DNA from: Rhodobacterales bacterium | GTDB taxonomy: Bacteria; Pseudomonadota; Alphaproteobacteria; Caulobacterales; Hyphomonadaceae | NCBI GenBank assembly: GCA_014763715.1 | Contig: JACXUV010000002.1 | Location: forward strand, 62,001-126,000 | Reading direction: 5' to 3' | DNA: 64,000 nucleotides | Shown here: in pieces, positions 36,071 through 45,891 of the stretch | Numbering within the stretch: the first letter of the stretch is position 1 | Layout: each line of letters begins with the position of its first letter | The notes under the pieces: generated by a model | What the model was told of the DNA's origin: nothing | Database searches by the model: none | What the model saw: the letters and a program-made list of their open reading frames with translations, nothing else | Made by a program: the position numbers and the translations under genes

Positions 36071-38686
36071 TCAGTTCAAGACAGCGGCGCCCTTGGCGAA
36101 GTCGTTGGGTACGCCATTGATGGTGAGCTGATCGCCCTCCACATCGACATGGATGGTTTCGCCATCATGGATGCGGCCTTCCAGCAGCAGCCGGGCCAGC
36201 GGGTCCTGCAACTCCTTCTGGATCACACGTTTCAGCGGGCGGGCCCCGTAGATCGGATCATAGCCGCGAGCCGCCAGCCAGTTGCGTGCAGCAAGGCTGA
36301 GTTCCAGCTTCATCTTCCGGTCTTTCAGCAGGCCTTCAAGGCGCTCCATCTGGATGTCGACGATATGGTCGATCTCGCCGCGGCCAAGCCGCTTGAAGAA
36401 GACGATTTCGTCGATCCGGTTGATGAATTCCGGCCGGAAGTGTGCGCGGATGGCGCTCATCACGGCGTCTTTCGCCCCTTCGGAGATGTCCCCTTCCTCG
36501 CCTGAGGCAAGGGCATCTGCGCCGAGGTTCGACGTCATGATGATGATCGTGTTCTTGAAGTCCACCGTGCGGCCCTGCCCGTCTGTCAGGCGGCCGTCAT
36601 CCAGCACCTGAAGCAGCGTGTTGAACAGGTCCGGGTGGGCCTTCTCGACCTCATCGAACAGGACGACCTGATATGGCCGGCGGCGGACAGCTTCGGTGAG
36701 CACACCACCCTCGTCATACCCGACATAGCCCGGAGGCGCCCCAATCAGTCTGGCCACGGAGTGTTTCTCCGAGAACTCCGACATGTCGAGCCGCAGGATT
36801 GCCGTATCATCGTCAAACATGAATTCGGCGAGCGCCTTGGTCAGCTCCGTCTTACCGACACCGGTTGGACCGACGAACAGGAACGAGCCGATCGGACGGT
36901 TCGGGTCCTGCAGGCCGGCACGCGCACGGCGCACGGCATTGGAAACCGCTTCAAGCGCCGGATCCTGTCCGACCACCCGCTTGCGCAAGGCGTCTTCCAT
37001 ATGCAGCAGCTTCTCACGCTCGCCTTCCATCATCTTGTCGACGGGAATACCCGTCCACTTCGAGACGACGGCGGCGATGTGCTCCGGCTTGACGACTTCG
37101 GAGACAAGGCCTTCTGCCCCGTCCTCACTGCCCTCGGTTTCCTGGATCAGCTTTTCGAGCTGCGGAATGGTCGAGAATTTCAGCTCCGATGCCTTGGCAA
37201 GGTCGCCCTGGCGCTGGGCTTCGGCCATTTCGGCATAAGCCCGGTCCAGTTGCTCTTTTGCCGTGGCAGCGCCCTTGAGCTTGTTCTTCTCCGCACTCCA
37301 GGCCGTCGTCAGTTCATCGGAATGCGCCTGCAGTTCAGAGATCTCTTCTTCGAGCGTGTTCAGCCGGTCTTTCGAAGCGGCGTCTTTCTCTTTCTTGAGC
37401 GCTTCAGCTTCGATCTTCAGCTGCAGCAGGCGGCGATCAATCTCATCCAGTTCTTCCGGCTTGGAGTCGACCTGCATGCGCAACCGCGAGGCGGCCTCGT
37501 CCATCAGGTCGATGGCCTTGTCCGGCAGGAAGCGGTCAGTGATGTAGCGGTTCGACAGGGTGGCTGCTGAGACAATCGCCGCATCCGACACGCGCACGCC
37601 ATGGTGCGCCTCATAACGCCCCTTCAGGCCACGGAGGATCGAGATCGTATCTTCCACAGTCGGCTCATCGACAAACACCGCCATGAAGCGGCGGGCAAGC
37701 GCCGGATCGCCTTCGACATATTTGCGATATTCGTCGAGCGTCGTGGCGCCCACGCAGTGCAGCTCACCGCGGGCCAGCGCGGGCTTAAGAAGGTTCGAGG
37801 CATCCATTGCCCCGTCCCCCTTCCCGGCCCCGACCAGCGTGTGCATCTCGTCGATGAACAGGATCACGCCGCCTTCGGCCTGCTGAACCTCGTTCAGCAC
37901 GGCTTTCAGGCGTTCCTCGAATTCACCACGGAACTTCGCACCGGCGATCAGCGCGCCCATGTCGAGGGCGAGCAGCTTCTTGCCTTTCAGGCTTTCCGGC
38001 ACGTCACCGTTGACGATGCGCAGGGCGAGGCCTTCAGCGATAGCGGTCTTACCCACACCGGGCTCACCGATCAGGACAGGGTTGTTCTTGGTCCGGCGCG
38101 AAAGCACCTGAATGGTGCGACGAATCTCCTCGTCCCGGCCAATGACTGGATCGAGCTTGCCGTCACGGGCATCCTGAGTCAGGTCGCGGGCATATTTCTT
38201 GAGAGCCTCATAGCCTTCTTCAGCATTGGCACTGTCGGCCGTGCGGCCCTGGCGCAGCTGGGCAATCGCCCCTTCCAGCGCCTTGGCAGTCACCCCGGCA
38301 TTTTTCAGAACGTCTGCAGCCGGATCACCTGACAGGCCGGCAATCGCCAGCAGAAGGCGCTCCGTGGTAACAAAAGAGTCGCCCGCCTTCTTCGCCTGGG
38401 CTTCGGCATCCTGGAACAGCTTTGCGCCGGCCTGCTCGAGGCGCAGCCCGGTATTTGAACCGGAAACTTTCGGGATCTTGCCCAGCGCGGCATCGACACC
38501 CTGAACGACAAGCTCGGGCCGCCCGCCACTGGCGCGGATGAGGTTCACGGCCATCTGGTCGCGATCCTCCAGCATTTCTTTCAGGACATGCGCCGGTGTC
38601 AGAACCTGATGACCTGCGGCAAGCGCAGCGGTCTGGGCTCCCTGAACGATGGCCCGGGCGCGTTCAGTATATTGCTCAATATTCAT
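36071..38686 (-). CDS. clpB: ATP-dependent disaggregase chaperone ClpB
   Basis: An 871-residue Hsp104/ClpB protein that rescues aggregated proteins with DnaK. The N domain (residues 1-150), NBD1 with Walker [18 protein letters not shown], the M-domain coiled coil (about 410-520) and NBD2 with Walker [20 protein letters not shown] are all present. Both Walker B motifs ([22 protein letters not shown]) are intact. AGGGGA lies before the ATG. It is downstream of DUF4167 and prmC on the same strand but separated from them by a terminator, so it has its own promoter, as expected for a heat-shock gene. Confidence 0.97.
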   Translation of the reverse strand: MNIEQYTERARAIVQGAQTAALAAGHQVLTPAHVLKEMLEDRDQMAVNLIRASGGRPELVVQGVDAALGKIPKVSGSNTGLRLEQAGAKLFQDAEAQAKKAGDSFVTTERLLLAIAGLSGDPAADVLKNAGVTAKALEGAIAQLRQGRTADSANAEEGYEALKKYARDLTQDARDGKLDPVIGRDEEIRRTIQVLSRRTKNNPVLIGEPGVGKTAIAEGLALRIVNGDVPESLKGKKLLALDMGALIAGAKFRGEFEERLKAVLNEVQQAEGGVILFIDEMHTLVGAGKGDGAMDASNLLKPALARGELHCVGATTLDEYRKYVEGDPALARRFMAVFVDEPTVEDTISILRGLKGRYEAHHGVRVSDAAIVSAATLSNRYITDRFLPDKAIDLMDEAASRLRMQVDSKPEELDEIDRRLLQLKIEAEALKKEKDAASKDRLNTLEEEISELQAHSDELTTAWSAEKNKLKGAATAKEQLDRAYAEMAEAQRQGDLAKASELKFSTIPQLEKLIQETEGSEDGAEGLVSEVVKPEHIAAVVSKWTGIPVDKMMEGEREKLLHMEDALRKRVVGQDPALEAVSNAVRRARAGLQDPNRPIGSFLFVGPTGVGKTELTKALAEFMFDDDTAILRLDMSEFSEKHSVARLIGAPPGYVGYDEGGVLTEAVRRRPYQVVLFDEVEKAHPDLFNTLLQVLDDGRLTDGQGRTVDFKNTIIIMTSNLGADALASGEEGDISEGAKDAVMSAIRAHFRPEFINRIDEIVFFKRLGRGEIDHIVDIQMERLEGLLKDRKMKLELSLAARNWLAARGYDPIYGARPLKRVIQKELQDPLARLLLEGRIHDGETIHVDVEGDQLTINGVPNDFAKGAAVLN

Positions 38687-38820
38687 GTATCATCCCCTTT
38701 CAAAGGCAGATTTGTTTTCAGGCGCCAGCCCCCCGCTTAGCAGCAGAGCCATGACCCGACACAGCACATGTGGGAATGGATTCCGGTGTTGCAACTCCCC
38801 TGCGGCGGGTTTGTCCCAAC

Positions 38821-38854
38821 AAGAAAAGCCCGGCGGCCTGAAGCACACCGGGCT
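38821..38854 (-). terminator. Terminator after the DUF4167 gene
   Basis: AGCCCGG (38827-38833) and CCGGGCT (38848-38854) form a 7-bp stem with a 14-base loop; on the minus strand it is followed by TTTTCTT. It closes the prfA-prmC-DUF4167 unit before clpB. Confidence 0.75.
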
Positions 38855-38879
38855 CTTCGCTCTGACCAGGCACGAGACC

Positions 38880-39548
38880 TCAGTCGGTTGCTTCTGCGGA
38901 AGCTTCTGCGCCCTCTTCCGGCGCCTTGCGGCGGCCACGGGACACTGTCTTCAGAACGCCCTCAGCCGGATCGGCATCATCGGATGCCTCCTTGTCCTGG
39001 CTCTTGTAGGTCTTGCGGCGCGTGGTCCGGCGGCGGGTCTTGTCCTTCTCGCCTTTTTCCTCATCGGAAGAGGCTTCGGCTTCATCAGCCGCATCATCCT
39101 CGTCGATCACGCGCATTGCGTCATCGCTGCCGTTGTCCTGCTCTTGCGCACTGTCGCGGCGCTCAACGCTGGCTTCCGCCGTTTCCTCATCATCCTTGTC
39201 GGACTCGCTCGCATTATCATCGCCATCATTGCGGGCATTGTCGCGGCGGCCCTGATCGCGGTCGTCACGGCTACCGCCACGCTGTTGCTGCTGGCGATCG
39301 CGGGCTTCCTGCTGCTTGGCAACGATGCGTTGGTAATGTTCGGCGAACTGAAAATAGGCTTCGGAGAGAATACGGTCGCCATTGGTCTGGGCGTCGCGCG
39401 CATATTGCTGGTATTTTTCAAGTACCTGCTGGGCCGATCCACGGATTTTCACATCCGGACCGACAGATTCGTAGTGCCGGTTGGGATTGTTGAAATTATT
39501 CTGGTTGTTCCCGCCTGACCGGCGGTTGCGCCCGCGTGAGCGTTTCAT
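38880..39548 (-). CDS. DUF4167 domain protein
   Basis: A 222-residue protein with the alphaproteobacterial DUF4167 domain at residues 1-85: a basic start MKRSRGRNRRSGGNNQNNFN, then VKIRGSAQQVLEKYQQYARDA and YFQFAEHYQRIVAKQQE. The remainder is low complexity, alternately acidic (DDDNASESDKDDEETAE) and basic (KTRRRTTRRKT). Such composition suggests RNA or ribosome contact, but function is unknown. The position after prfA and prmC is conserved in the class as far as I recall. Confidence 0.87.
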   Translation of the reverse strand: MKRSRGRNRRSGGNNQNNFNNPNRHYESVGPDVKIRGSAQQVLEKYQQYARDAQTNGDRILSEAYFQFAEHYQRIVAKQQEARDRQQQQRGGSRDDRDQGRRDNARNDGDDNASESDKDDEETAEASVERRDSAQEQDNGSDDAMRVIDEDDAADEAEASSDEEKGEKDKTRRRTTRRKTYKSQDKEASDDADPAEGVLKTVSRGRRKAPEEGAEASAEATD

Positions 39549-39748
39549 GAAGTCAGTCCCATGTTCATGCGCCTGCTGTGTCTGTGCAGGCAGTTCCCGT
39601 CGCGCTGGCCGTTAAGTTCAGCTGGCCACAGCCCCTATTTTTGCGCGAAGCCTGTGATCGAAGAGGGACACCAATGGAACCCGCTCATCTCGTTTCACAC
39701 GATTCTTGTATCCTGTAACGCTTTGGGCGCCAAGCGAAAATGTAAGTA

Positions 39749-40603
39749 TCAAATGCTGCGTTTCTGTGCCCACACGGCACGATCATTTCCGCCGAGGTCC
39801 CTGGCAGAACCGATCGCAGCAAAATCTGCCGCTTCCAGCAGTCCGGACACGGCCTCCTTCTGATCATGGCCGATCTCGAAAACAAGCCAAGCGCCGGGTG
39901 GCAAACGTGCCGCGGCCAGCGAGATGATCTCACGATAGGCGTGCAGGCCATCTGCCCCACCATCAAGCGCGGCCATGGGATCATGCAAGCGCACTTCCGG
40001 CGAGAGCGTCCCGATTTCCGCGCTGGCAATATAGGGCGGGTTTGAAATCACCAAGCCTGCCCCCTCCCAGTCCGGCCAGTCTGCCCAGCTGCCTTCAAAC
40101 ACAGAGGCCCGGCCTGCCAGGCCAAGACGGGAAATGTTTTCCCGCGCGAGACTGGCCGCGTCAGGGCTCGCCTCGACGCCTGTGCCGCGCACGTCCGGCC
40201 GGTTGGCGAGGATCGCCGACAGAAGGCAGCCTGAGCCTGTTCCCAGATCTGCCACAATCATGGCCTGGCCATCCGGAATAAGGCGCAAGGCCGCCTCGAC
40301 CACGACTTCACTATCCGGCCGGGGAATGAGAGCGCGCGGATCGCAGATGAATTCGAGGCCGTAGAATTCCGTTGTGCCGAGTATGTGCTGCAAGGGGCGG
40401 CGTGTCTGCCGCTCACGGAGCATCTCGTCGAAACGCCCGGCTACGTCTTCCGGAACTGCCTCAGTCTCGGCAGAGATCAGCCCAGTGCGGGACAGACCGG
40501 ACGCTGCCATCAGGATGAGGCGCGCCTCATGTGATGCTTCGTCGATTCCCGCTTCACGCAGGCGCCGCACACCATCACGGAGATAGTCCAGATAGGTTTG
40601 CAC
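39749..40603 (-). CDS. prmC: Peptide chain release factor N5-glutamine methyltransferase
   Basis: A 284-residue methyltransferase that modifies the GGQ glutamine of release factors. The SAM site is in IVADLGTGSGCLLSAILANRP, and the catalytic NPPY in LVISNPPYIASAEI. A GTG at 40603 is preferred as the start because GGAGG (complement of 40612-40616) stands 8 bases before it, giving a product that begins MQTYLDYLRDG; an ATG five codons upstream overlaps that SD. prfA, its substrate gene, ends 34 bases upstream on the same strand. Confidence 0.94.
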   Translation of the reverse strand: MQTYLDYLRDGVRRLREAGIDEASHEARLILMAASGLSRTGLISAETEAVPEDVAGRFDEMLRERQTRRPLQHILGTTEFYGLEFICDPRALIPRPDSEVVVEAALRLIPDGQAMIVADLGTGSGCLLSAILANRPDVRGTGVEASPDAASLARENISRLGLAGRASVFEGSWADWPDWEGAGLVISNPPYIASAEIGTLSPEVRLHDPMAALDGGADGLHAYREIISLAAARLPPGAWLVFEIGHDQKEAVSGLLEAADFAAIGSARDLGGNDRAVWAQKRSI

Positions 40604-40637
40604 GCAGGACACCTCCATCCCGTCACTCGCCAGACGG

Positions 40638-41714
40638 TCAGCCCGCCTCTTCCATGGCAGCAAGCTTGCGCGACTGGTCTTCCGTGATCAGTGCTTCGAT
40701 CACATCCTGCAGCTTGTCGCCAGAAACGATGCGATCAAGGGAGTAGAGTGTCAGACCGATCCGGTGATCGGTCACCCGGTTTTCCGGGTAATTGTAGGTG
40801 CGGACCTTCTGGCTGCGGTCGCCCGAACCGATCTGGCTGGCCCGCGCCTCAGCCCGTTCGGCATCGGCCTCGGCGCGTTGCTTTTCGTAAAGGCGGATTT
40901 TCAACTGTTCCATCGCCTTCTCGCGGTTGACGTGCTGGGACTTCTCCGAGCTGGTCACCATGATATTGGTCGGAAGGTGGATGATGCGCACAGCAGAGTC
41001 AGTGGTGTTGACGTGCTGTCCACCTGCCCCGGACGACCGCATTGTATCGATACGGATGTCTTCGGGCCTGATGTCGATCTCGATATTTTCCGGTGCAGGC
41101 AGAACGGCAACGGTTGCTGCGGACGTGTGAATACGCCCCTGCGTCTCGGTCGCCGGCACGCGCTGCACGCGGTGCACACCGCTTTCCCACTTCATGTGGC
41201 CAAACACGCCGTCGCCGGAAACGTTCGCCACGATCTCCTTGTAACCGCCCGCATCGCCGGGCGAGGCATCGACCACATCCACTTTCCAGCCCATCAGCTG
41301 AGCATAGCGCGAATACATGCGGAACAGGTCTCCGGCAAAAATCGCCGCCTCATCCCCGCCGGTGCCCGCGCGGATCTCCAGCACGATGTCGGCCGTATCG
41401 TCGACATCCTTGGGAAGCAGAAGGATCTGCATTTCCTTCTCCAGCGCAGGCAGCTTCTCCTTCAGCTCGTCGATTTCCATCTCGGCCAGTTCGGCCATTT
41501 CCTTGTCGCTGCCTGCAGCCAGGGCCTGGGCCTCTTTCAGCCCATTGCGCGAAGACAGAAGCTCCTTCGCCTTGTCGACGACAGGCTTCAGCTCTGCGTG
41601 CTCTTTCGACAGCGCGATGATTTCGGACGTATCGGACGTCGCGCCCATGCGCGCCTCGACTTCCTCGAAGCGGTCGATCACCTGCTGGAGGCGGGTATTT
41701 GAAATGCTTGCCAT
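40638..41714 (-). CDS. prfA: Peptide chain release factor 1
   Basis: A 358-residue class I release factor for UAA and UAG. The N-terminal coiled coil, the codon-reading loop with the PAT-type tripeptide in [15 protein letters not shown], and the GGQ loop [17 protein letters not shown] are intact. The C-terminal DLLE-type region [20 protein letters not shown] is normal. First gene of a prfA-prmC-DUF4167 unit. Confidence 0.98.
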   Translation of the reverse strand: MASISNTRLQQVIDRFEEVEARMGATSDTSEIIALSKEHAELKPVVDKAKELLSSRNGLKEAQALAAGSDKEMAELAEMEIDELKEKLPALEKEMQILLLPKDVDDTADIVLEIRAGTGGDEAAIFAGDLFRMYSRYAQLMGWKVDVVDASPGDAGGYKEIVANVSGDGVFGHMKWESGVHRVQRVPATETQGRIHTSAATVAVLPAPENIEIDIRPEDIRIDTMRSSGAGGQHVNTTDSAVRIIHLPTNIMVTSSEKSQHVNREKAMEQLKIRLYEKQRAEADAERAEARASQIGSGDRSQKVRTYNYPENRVTDHRIGLTLYSLDRIVSGDKLQDVIEALITEDQSRKLAAMEEAG

Positions 41715-41766
41715 GGCGGCTTCTCTAGTGCCGTTTATGGCAACTGGTAAGCCCCTTCAGGCGGTT

Positions 41767-42201
41767 CTATGCCAGCGTGAGGATGCGGATCACTTCCTTG
41801 CCCGCCAGCACGAGCAGAGCGGCCGATGCCAACGTGAACACCATGAAACGCAACGTAACCTTGGGCGACAGGATCTGTACGAAAGAATGCAGCACACGCA
41901 GGCCGACATAGGCCCAGGCCACATACGTCGCGAAATGGTCCGCTCCGCCGGTCAGCGCGGCGAAGAACATCAGGGCGTAGAAGATGGTCGGCTGCTCGTG
42001 CAGGTGATTGTAATTGTCGGCAACCGAACGGACATTCGCAGGCATCTTGTCCGTATAGGTATGCGGATGGCGGGCGTCGTCCGGATTGATCCCGGCCTTC
42101 TGCATGGCCGGAATCCGCGTGGCATACATCCACAGCCACATGACAAGCGTCCACACGACAAGCGCGAGAACAGGATACAGAAAAGCAGTATTGGTCAGCA
42201 T
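41767..42201 (-). CDS. MAPEG family membrane protein
   Basis: A 144-residue four-span protein of the MAPEG superfamily (membrane-associated proteins in eicosanoid and glutathione metabolism). The cytoplasmic loop has ADNYNHLHEQPTIFYALMFF, the family signature, followed by AWAYVGLRVLHSFVQ. Bacterial members may be glutathione-dependent, but many are uncharacterised. GGGGAGGG before the ATG at 42201 decides the start. It lies between prfA and the CE15-like esterase on the same strand. Confidence 0.88.
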   Translation of the reverse strand: MLTNTAFLYPVLALVVWTLVMWLWMYATRIPAMQKAGINPDDARHPHTYTDKMPANVRSVADNYNHLHEQPTIFYALMFFAALTGGADHFATYVAWAYVGLRVLHSFVQILSPKVTLRFMVFTLASAALLVLAGKEVIRILTLA

Positions 42202-42252
42202 GTTATGGCCCTCCCCGAGCACTGTTTTTGTTAAGCTTACTGCGCGCCCAGC

Positions 42253-43539
42253 CTAGTGAACAGCGTATTGTGAGGCCCCTTCCCCAACGAGATGATTGTG
42301 CAGGAATACCGTGAAGGCATCGATGTCTTCGGAAACCACGCTGTGCCCGCCAGGACGTAGCCACCACGAAATGCCCGCTGCGGGATCGAAGTCCCGCATG
42401 CCGCTCACGGTCAGCCCAGCATGCCCTGTCGCCTCATAGGCTGCACTGGCCGCCTCCGCCGCCCGGAAGGAGGAATTCGGATCGGACCAGACATCCCGGC
42501 GTCCATTGCCCAGCAGGACCGGTGTCGGCGCGACCAGTGCCAGCAACTCGTGCTGGTCAACCGGAATGTCTTCCAGCCTGTCCGTCCAGTCCTGCGCCTG
42601 CGGTGCCAGCCAGTGCGGATAGGCCTTGGCCATCCGGTCCAGCCGCTCGCCGGTATCGGAGCGCGACAGCGACGCGCCCGCAAAACCGGACTGGTGCGCC
42701 ACGACAGCCGCGATGCGCCGGTCCCACACCGCGGCGATCAGGGCCGACTTGCCATGCCGGGAATGCCCCATCACCGCGATCCCCTTCGGATCGATCCGCG
42801 GATCGGCATCCAGCACGTCCACGGCGGCCGAGAAACTGTAGGCCCAGGCCATCAACGCCGAAGTCGGGTTCACCGGTCCGCCCAGCGCCGCCATGGCTTC
42901 GGGCGCCTCTTTCTTCCTGTCGGGGATGAAGTCCGAAGCATAGAAACTCGCATAGGCAAGGCCGGCATCGAAATAGCGCTCCACCGGAGCCAGCGCGATA
43001 TAGGTGCCGAAGATCTGCGTTGCCGCCCAGCCGGGAAAGCCTTCCATCATGCTGCCGTCACAGATGGTGCCGTCTGCATTGGCGACAGGCTCATCCGGGA
43101 AAACCGAACAGGTATCGGCAAAGGTCTGGCTGATGACGACGGGCACCGGCCCGGACGCGTTCGGGAATGCCGTGACAAGGCTGAACGTGCGCGCGCCCTC
43201 GCCGCTGCCGACCGTGATGGCGACCTCTTCCAGGGTTCCCCGGCCGTCCAGATAGTTCGGGTCGATCATATGCCAGTCACCAAAGCTGACCGGCATGCCG
43301 GCAGGCCACGGCCCGTACAGCACATCCTCGAATTTATGCTTCAGCGCCTCACGCTCAGGACCGCCCTCAGCCGTGATGGCGGGCAGATCCAGGGCTGGCG
43401 ACGGGGCAGGCTTGTTGGCGGTTTCGAGGCTCGCATAGTTCATGCCCAGCATGGTGCAGCTCGACATGACGAGCGCGACCACCAGGATCAGGACGAGGAG
43501 CGGCAAACGGGCGAGGAACCAGAATACGGGGCGGATCAT
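42253..43539 (-). CDS. CE15-like glucuronoyl esterase lipoprotein (alpha/beta hydrolase)
   Basis: A 428-residue predicted lipoprotein. The signal (residues 1-28, LLVLILVVALVMSSC) has a lipobox cysteine. The alpha/beta-hydrolase domain has the nucleophile S260 in GIAVMGHSRHGKSALIAA, a G-x-S-R-x-G-K motif like that of CE15 4-O-methylglucuronoyl esterases, plus DQHELLALVAPTPVLLGNG and the His in LRPGGHSVV, both typical of that family. CE15 enzymes cut ester links between lignin and glucuronoxylan. It follows the LytTR gene by 85 bases on the same strand and is probably co-regulated. The family assignment is by motif; another carbohydrate esterase is possible. Confidence 0.75.
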   Translation of the reverse strand: MIRPVFWFLARLPLLVLILVVALVMSSCTMLGMNYASLETANKPAPSPALDLPAITAEGGPEREALKHKFEDVLYGPWPAGMPVSFGDWHMIDPNYLDGRGTLEEVAITVGSGEGARTFSLVTAFPNASGPVPVVISQTFADTCSVFPDEPVANADGTICDGSMMEGFPGWAATQIFGTYIALAPVERYFDAGLAYASFYASDFIPDRKKEAPEAMAALGGPVNPTSALMAWAYSFSAAVDVLDADPRIDPKGIAVMGHSRHGKSALIAAVWDRRIAAVVAHQSGFAGASLSRSDTGERLDRMAKAYPHWLAPQAQDWTDRLEDIPVDQHELLALVAPTPVLLGNGRRDVWSDPNSSFRAAEAASAAYEATGHAGLTVSGMRDFDPAAGISWWLRPGGHSVVSEDIDAFTVFLHNHLVGEGASQYAVH

Positions 43540-43624
43540 ACATTACCTGTCTTCATGAACGGCCTCACCGCTGCCGACCCTAGCGTCATTCTCCACGCAG
43601 GCCAGTGCGTTCACGAAATAGTGG

Positions 43625-44461
43625 TTATGCAGGATGTGCATACCGGTCGCGATACCGGCGCGACCCCGGCACGATTTCCCCGGTATCCAGCTCGATCATG
43701 GCATCACCTTCCCCTGTCGGCGTGATGACCATGACATGATCAAGATGGACTATATGAGACCTGTGCACGCGCACATGGCGGCTCCCGGCTTCCCCCAGAA
43801 GACGTTCCAGTTCGGTTAGCGTCATGCGGACGAGGTGCGTCTTTCCGGCCGTGGCCATCTCGACATAGTTCCCCGCCGCCTTTGCATGGATCACGTCCCC
43901 GGCATTCAGCAGGATGGTCCGCCCGCCGGATTTCAGCATCAGGCGCTTCTCCCGCGAGGCCACCTCATCCATGGCGCGGGCTTCCAGCCGGTTCTGCATC
44001 GCCATGCGGGCCAGCGCGAACATGAGCATCGTGATGCCATAGCCATAGGCGTCCTTGCGCCCCTCATAGATCCAGTTGAGCGGATCGGTGAGGCCGAAAT
44101 GATAAGTGTGCCCGAGGAAAACCGGATAGGTCAGTTTCCTCAGCAGGACAAAGCCCAGCACATGCAGCACGGTAAAACCCAGGCAGGCCGCCAGATGGAC
44201 CGGCACGGACCAGCGCCAGCGGCTGAGTGACAGGGGCGCGATGTCCAGGGTGCGCGGGAAGAACGGCACCAGGAACAGCAGGGAGAGGTGAGACGCCGCC
44301 TCCCTGATCCACGGCTCTAGTTCAGTGCGCCTGTCCTCCAGCTGGATCGAGGTCGCCTGGATCACGAACGAGGCCAGCATGAAGACGACAAATCCCGCCA
44401 GTGCCCACCGGTCGGCCTTGCGGTCGGCTTCGGTTTCAGGGGGGCGGATCGGCGCACTCAT
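43625..44461 (-). CDS. Membrane-bound LytTR-domain transcription regulator
   Basis: A 278-residue regulator. The N-terminal half (residues 18-165) has four membrane spans. Residues 175-275 form a LytTR DNA-binding domain: MLKSGGRTILLNAGDVIHAKAAGNYVEM, HLVRMTLTELERLL and RHVRVHRSHIVHLDHV. Such proteins lack a receiver and may sense a membrane or envelope signal directly. It is divergent from an acyltransferase and heads an apparent unit with the CE15-like esterase. Repeated GTCCCT/AGGGAC elements lie in the divergent region. Confidence 0.87.
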   Translation of the reverse strand: MSAPIRPPETEADRKADRWALAGFVVFMLASFVIQATSIQLEDRRTELEPWIREAASHLSLLFLVPFFPRTLDIAPLSLSRWRWSVPVHLAACLGFTVLHVLGFVLLRKLTYPVFLGHTYHFGLTDPLNWIYEGRKDAYGYGITMLMFALARMAMQNRLEARAMDEVASREKRLMLKSGGRTILLNAGDVIHAKAAGNYVEMATAGKTHLVRMTLTELERLLGEAGSRHVRVHRSHIVHLDHVMVITPTGEGDAMIELDTGEIVPGSRRYRDRYAHPA

Positions 44462-44497
44462 CCGGCCTGTCCTGCCATAACCGCCCCGGAGGGCGGA

Positions 44498-44547
44498 AGG
44501 GACAAGGCAGAATTTCGTCCCTGATCGCCGCCGCCTGTCCCTGGGAC
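44498..44547. promoter_or_regulatory. Repeated GTCCCTG elements between lytTR and acyltransferase genes
   Basis: GTCCCTG occurs at 44517-44523 and 44537-44543, 20 bases apart on the same strand. Inverted copies of the core are at 44498-44503 (AGGGAC), 44543-44547 and 44602-44606 (GGGAC). LytTR proteins bind pairs of short direct repeats about two helical turns apart, so this is a candidate site for the neighbouring regulator. Confidence 0.45.
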
Positions 44548-44644
44548 GGGCCGTTTATCCCCTGCATCCACCGCGCGCCCCTTTGGCCATGACGCCCCAC
44601 CGGGACGGGGCCAGTCTGCCGCCATGAGACAAGGAGTTCCTCCC

Positions 44645-45835
44645 ATGCCTGCGCATCCCCAGACACCTGCCTTCCCGCGCCGTTACGATCTCGACTGGCT
44701 GCGGGTCATCGCCTTCGGCCTGCTCATCCTCTACCACACCGGCATGTTCTACGTGACGTGGGACTGGCACGTGAAAAGTGTGCATGCCGGTCCCGGCGCC
44801 GAATGGCTGATGCTGCTGCTGAACCCCTGGCGGCTGGCCCTCCTGTTCTTCATCTCAGGCGTCGCGCTACGTTTCCTGGCCGACAAGCTGGGCCCTGCCC
44901 GGCTGTCCCGTGAACGTGTCGTACGCCTTGGCCTGCCGATCCTGTTCGGCATGGCGGTCATCGTCGCCCCGCAGAGCTGGCTGCAGCTGGTCGAAAGCGG
45001 CGAGTTCCACGGCAGCTTCTGGCAGTTCTGGCCGCAATATCTCGATTTCGGATCGGATTTCTCCATCATCACCCCGACCTGGAACCATCTCTGGTATGTG
45101 GTTTACCTGCTGGTCTACACACTGCTGCTGGCCCCCTTCGTCCGGCCGCTGGCGCGGATGATGGCCGGGCCCGGAGAACGCGTGACCGCGCGCCTGTTCC
45201 ATGGTCCCGGCGGCATCCTGATGCTGACCCTCGGCCTGATGCTGCCGCATGTCGTGATCCTCTACACGCTGGACCCTCTGTTTCCGACAACGCACGCGCT
45301 GGTGAATGACTGGGCCCAGCATGCGCACAATGTGCTCCTGCTGATGACCGGCTTCCTGCTGGCCAAGGACCGGAACTTCTGGAACGCGGTGCACCGGGCG
45401 CTCCCCCTCGTCCTGACGCTCGCCATTGCGCTCGGCGCGGCGCAGACCTGGGTACGCTTTCACCGGGACCTGATGAGTGACACCGCCTGGGTGGTCTATG
45501 AGGCCGGCCGCACGCTCTATGCCTGGATGGCCATTCTCTCCCTGCTTGGCCTCGCCCAGCGTTACCTGAACCGCCCGAGCAAGGCGCTCACCTACATGAC
45601 CGAAGCGATTTTCCCCTGGTACATCCTGCACCAGACAATCACCGTGATGGCCGGGTACTGGCTGACCCGGCAGGGCCTCGGCGTGTGGGTGGAAGCGCCG
45701 CTGGTGATCCTCGCCACTTTCGGCGGCTGCGCGCTGCTGCATGAACTGGTCATCCGCCGCGTCGGCTTCCTGCGGCCCGTCTTCGGCCTGAAACCGATGA
45801 TGAAAAGCCGCCCCCTGCCTGCCCCTGCGGAATAG
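44645..45835 (+). CDS. Acyltransferase family 3 membrane protein
   Basis: A 396-residue inner-membrane O-acyltransferase of the AT3/OpgC-like type with about ten spans. The N-terminal RYDLDWLRVIAFGLLILYH contains the conserved arginine-to-histidine spacing of the family. The end has AIFPWYILHQTITVMAGYWL, also typical. Such proteins acylate periplasmic glucans, O-antigen or other envelope sugars. AAGGAG (44631-44636) fixes the ATG at 44645. Divergent from the membrane LytTR gene, which is the likely regulator. Confidence 0.87.
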   Translation: MPAHPQTPAFPRRYDLDWLRVIAFGLLILYHTGMFYVTWDWHVKSVHAGPGAEWLMLLLNPWRLALLFFISGVALRFLADKLGPARLSRERVVRLGLPILFGMAVIVAPQSWLQLVESGEFHGSFWQFWPQYLDFGSDFSIITPTWNHLWYVVYLLVYTLLLAPFVRPLARMMAGPGERVTARLFHGPGGILMLTLGLMLPHVVILYTLDPLFPTTHALVNDWAQHAHNVLLLMTGFLLAKDRNFWNAVHRALPLVLTLAIALGAAQTWVRFHRDLMSDTAWVVYEAGRTLYAWMAILSLLGLAQRYLNRPSKALTYMTEAIFPWYILHQTITVMAGYWLTRQGLGVWVEAPLVILATFGGCALLHELVIRRVGFLRPVFGLKPMMKSRPLPAPAE

Positions 45836-45891
45836 GCCCCAACGGCCAGATTCAGGCTTGCCGGGCGGCGCTGGCCCGTTAGCTTGCCGGC

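Noticed and set aside
38687-38760. Heat-shock sigma-32 promoter in front of clpB
   Set aside because: CTTTGAAAG-like bases occur but are too close to the start and lack a proper -10 partner; I could not support a specific site.
43545-43640. Minus-strand peptide MHILHNHYFVNALACVEND overlapping the lytTR end, resembling the FLHNHL end of the CE15-like protein
   Set aside because: It is a short open stretch in another frame of the lytTR stop region; four matching residues are not enough for a pseudogene copy.
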